Assembly: GCA_902462635.1 (NCBI GenBank)
Contig: CABQCN010000125.1
Coordinates: forward strand, 1-5,258
Length of the DNA: 5,258 bases
Direction of reading: 5' to 3'
Source of the DNA: an uncultured Oscillospiraceae bacterium
GTDB taxonomy: Bacteria; Bacillota; Clostridia; UBA1212; UBA1255
Below are positions 4,941 through 5,258 of the stretch, piece after piece. Made by a program: the position numbers and the translations under genes. Under the pieces are notes generated by a model that saw only the letters and a list, made by a program, of their open reading frames with translations, searched no databases and was not told where the DNA came from. Each line of letters opens with the position of its first letter. The first letter of the stretch is position 1.

Positions 4941-5258
4941 TTCCGCAAGGATCCTTACCGTATCGAATATCAATCATTATATCAAAGCGCTGCTCGCTTC
5001 TGATTATAATTTATCCGGCATTTATGTAAGCGGCGAACTCTCCAATTTTAAAATATACAATTCCGGACACGCATATTTCAGTTTGAAAGACGGCGGCGGA
5101 GTATTGAAAGGCGTTATGTTTTCCAGCCGGGCGGCAAATCTGAAATTTATGCCGAAGGATGGCATGAAAGTATTGGTGTACGGCAGCGTCAGCGTATATG
5201 AACGGGATGGCGTTTATCAGCTCTACGCGGAGCGCATGCTTCCCGACGGCCTTGGTTC
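4924..5258 (+). CDS. xseA: Exodeoxyribonuclease VII large subunit, 3'-partial
   Basis: The frame stays open from the GTG at 4924 to the window edge: 111 codons plus two bases of about 400 expected. ExoVII is a cytoplasmic nuclease of XseA and several small XseB subunits that degrades single-stranded DNA into oligonucleotides and acts in DNA repair. The visible part is the N-terminal OB-fold domain that binds single-stranded DNA: ILTVSNINHYIKALLASDY (10-28), the signature YVSGELSNFKIYNSGHAYF (34-52), SLKD, then VLKGVMFSSRA and MKVLVYGSVSVYERDGVYQL. The catalytic region lies outside the window. The GTG is chosen over later codons because of GGGAG at 4911-4915 and because the typical N-terminal segment follows directly. 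xseB is the expected next gene but is not visible. Confidence 0.95.
   Translation, partial: MNQTPDSARILTVSNINHYIKALLASDYNLSGIYVSGELSNFKIYNSGHAYFSLKDGGGVLKGVMFSSRAANLKFMPKDGMKVLVYGSVSVYERDGVYQLYAERMLPDGLG

Overview
The window looks like ordinary chromosomal DNA from a low-to-mid GC Gram-positive bacterium of the Bacillota, most likely in the Clostridia. The main evidence is the Asp23 - AmaP - DUF2273 - NusB - XseA gene order, strong GGAGG-type ribosome binding sites, and a long-form metal-dependent phosphoglycerate mutase. Base composition is balanced (roughly half GC by eye, not counted). A Christensenella-like or related clostridial host is a guess only. No mobile elements, CRISPR repeats, tRNA or rRNA genes were seen.

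Layout. (1) 2-409, plus: the 3' part of a gene for a PC4/YdbC-type single-stranded nucleic-acid-binding protein with a long acidic C-terminal tail; its start lies before the window. It converges on (2) 448-1365, minus: a ten-helix EamA/DMT-family membrane transporter. A GC-rich hairpin at 440-467 sits between them and includes the last codons of the transporter. (3) 1366-1513 is a divergent control region with one promoter facing each way. (4) 1514-3130, plus: gpmI, a complete cofactor-independent phosphoglycerate mutase with all metal and catalytic residues in place. (5) A 63-bp gap with a well-spaced promoter (3139-3167) leads into a tight plus-strand operon running to the window end: asp23-like (3194-3676), amaP (3673-4221), a DUF2273 membrane protein (4225-4452), nusB (4479-4940) and xseA (4924 to beyond 5258).

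How the genes fit together. The first three operon genes form a known membrane-associated envelope-stress module: AmaP is the two-helix anchor, Asp23 the soluble partner and DUF2273 a small two-helix companion. AmaP's cytoplasmic part itself looks like an Asp23 domain, so anchor and partner appear to be paralogues. The same transcript then carries housekeeping nucleic-acid genes: NusB (rRNA antitermination) and the ExoVII large subunit. gpmI is a stand-alone glycolysis gene with its own promoter and no glycolytic neighbours here. I found no clear terminator between gpmI and the asp23 promoter, so some read-through is possible.

I do not see a convincing undescribed system. The points most worth checking are the acidic-tailed PC4 protein, a nearly perfect 24-bp palindrome inside its gene, the terminator hairpin that doubles as coding sequence, the Asp23/AmaP paralogy, and a GC-rich cysteine-bearing insertion in NusB.
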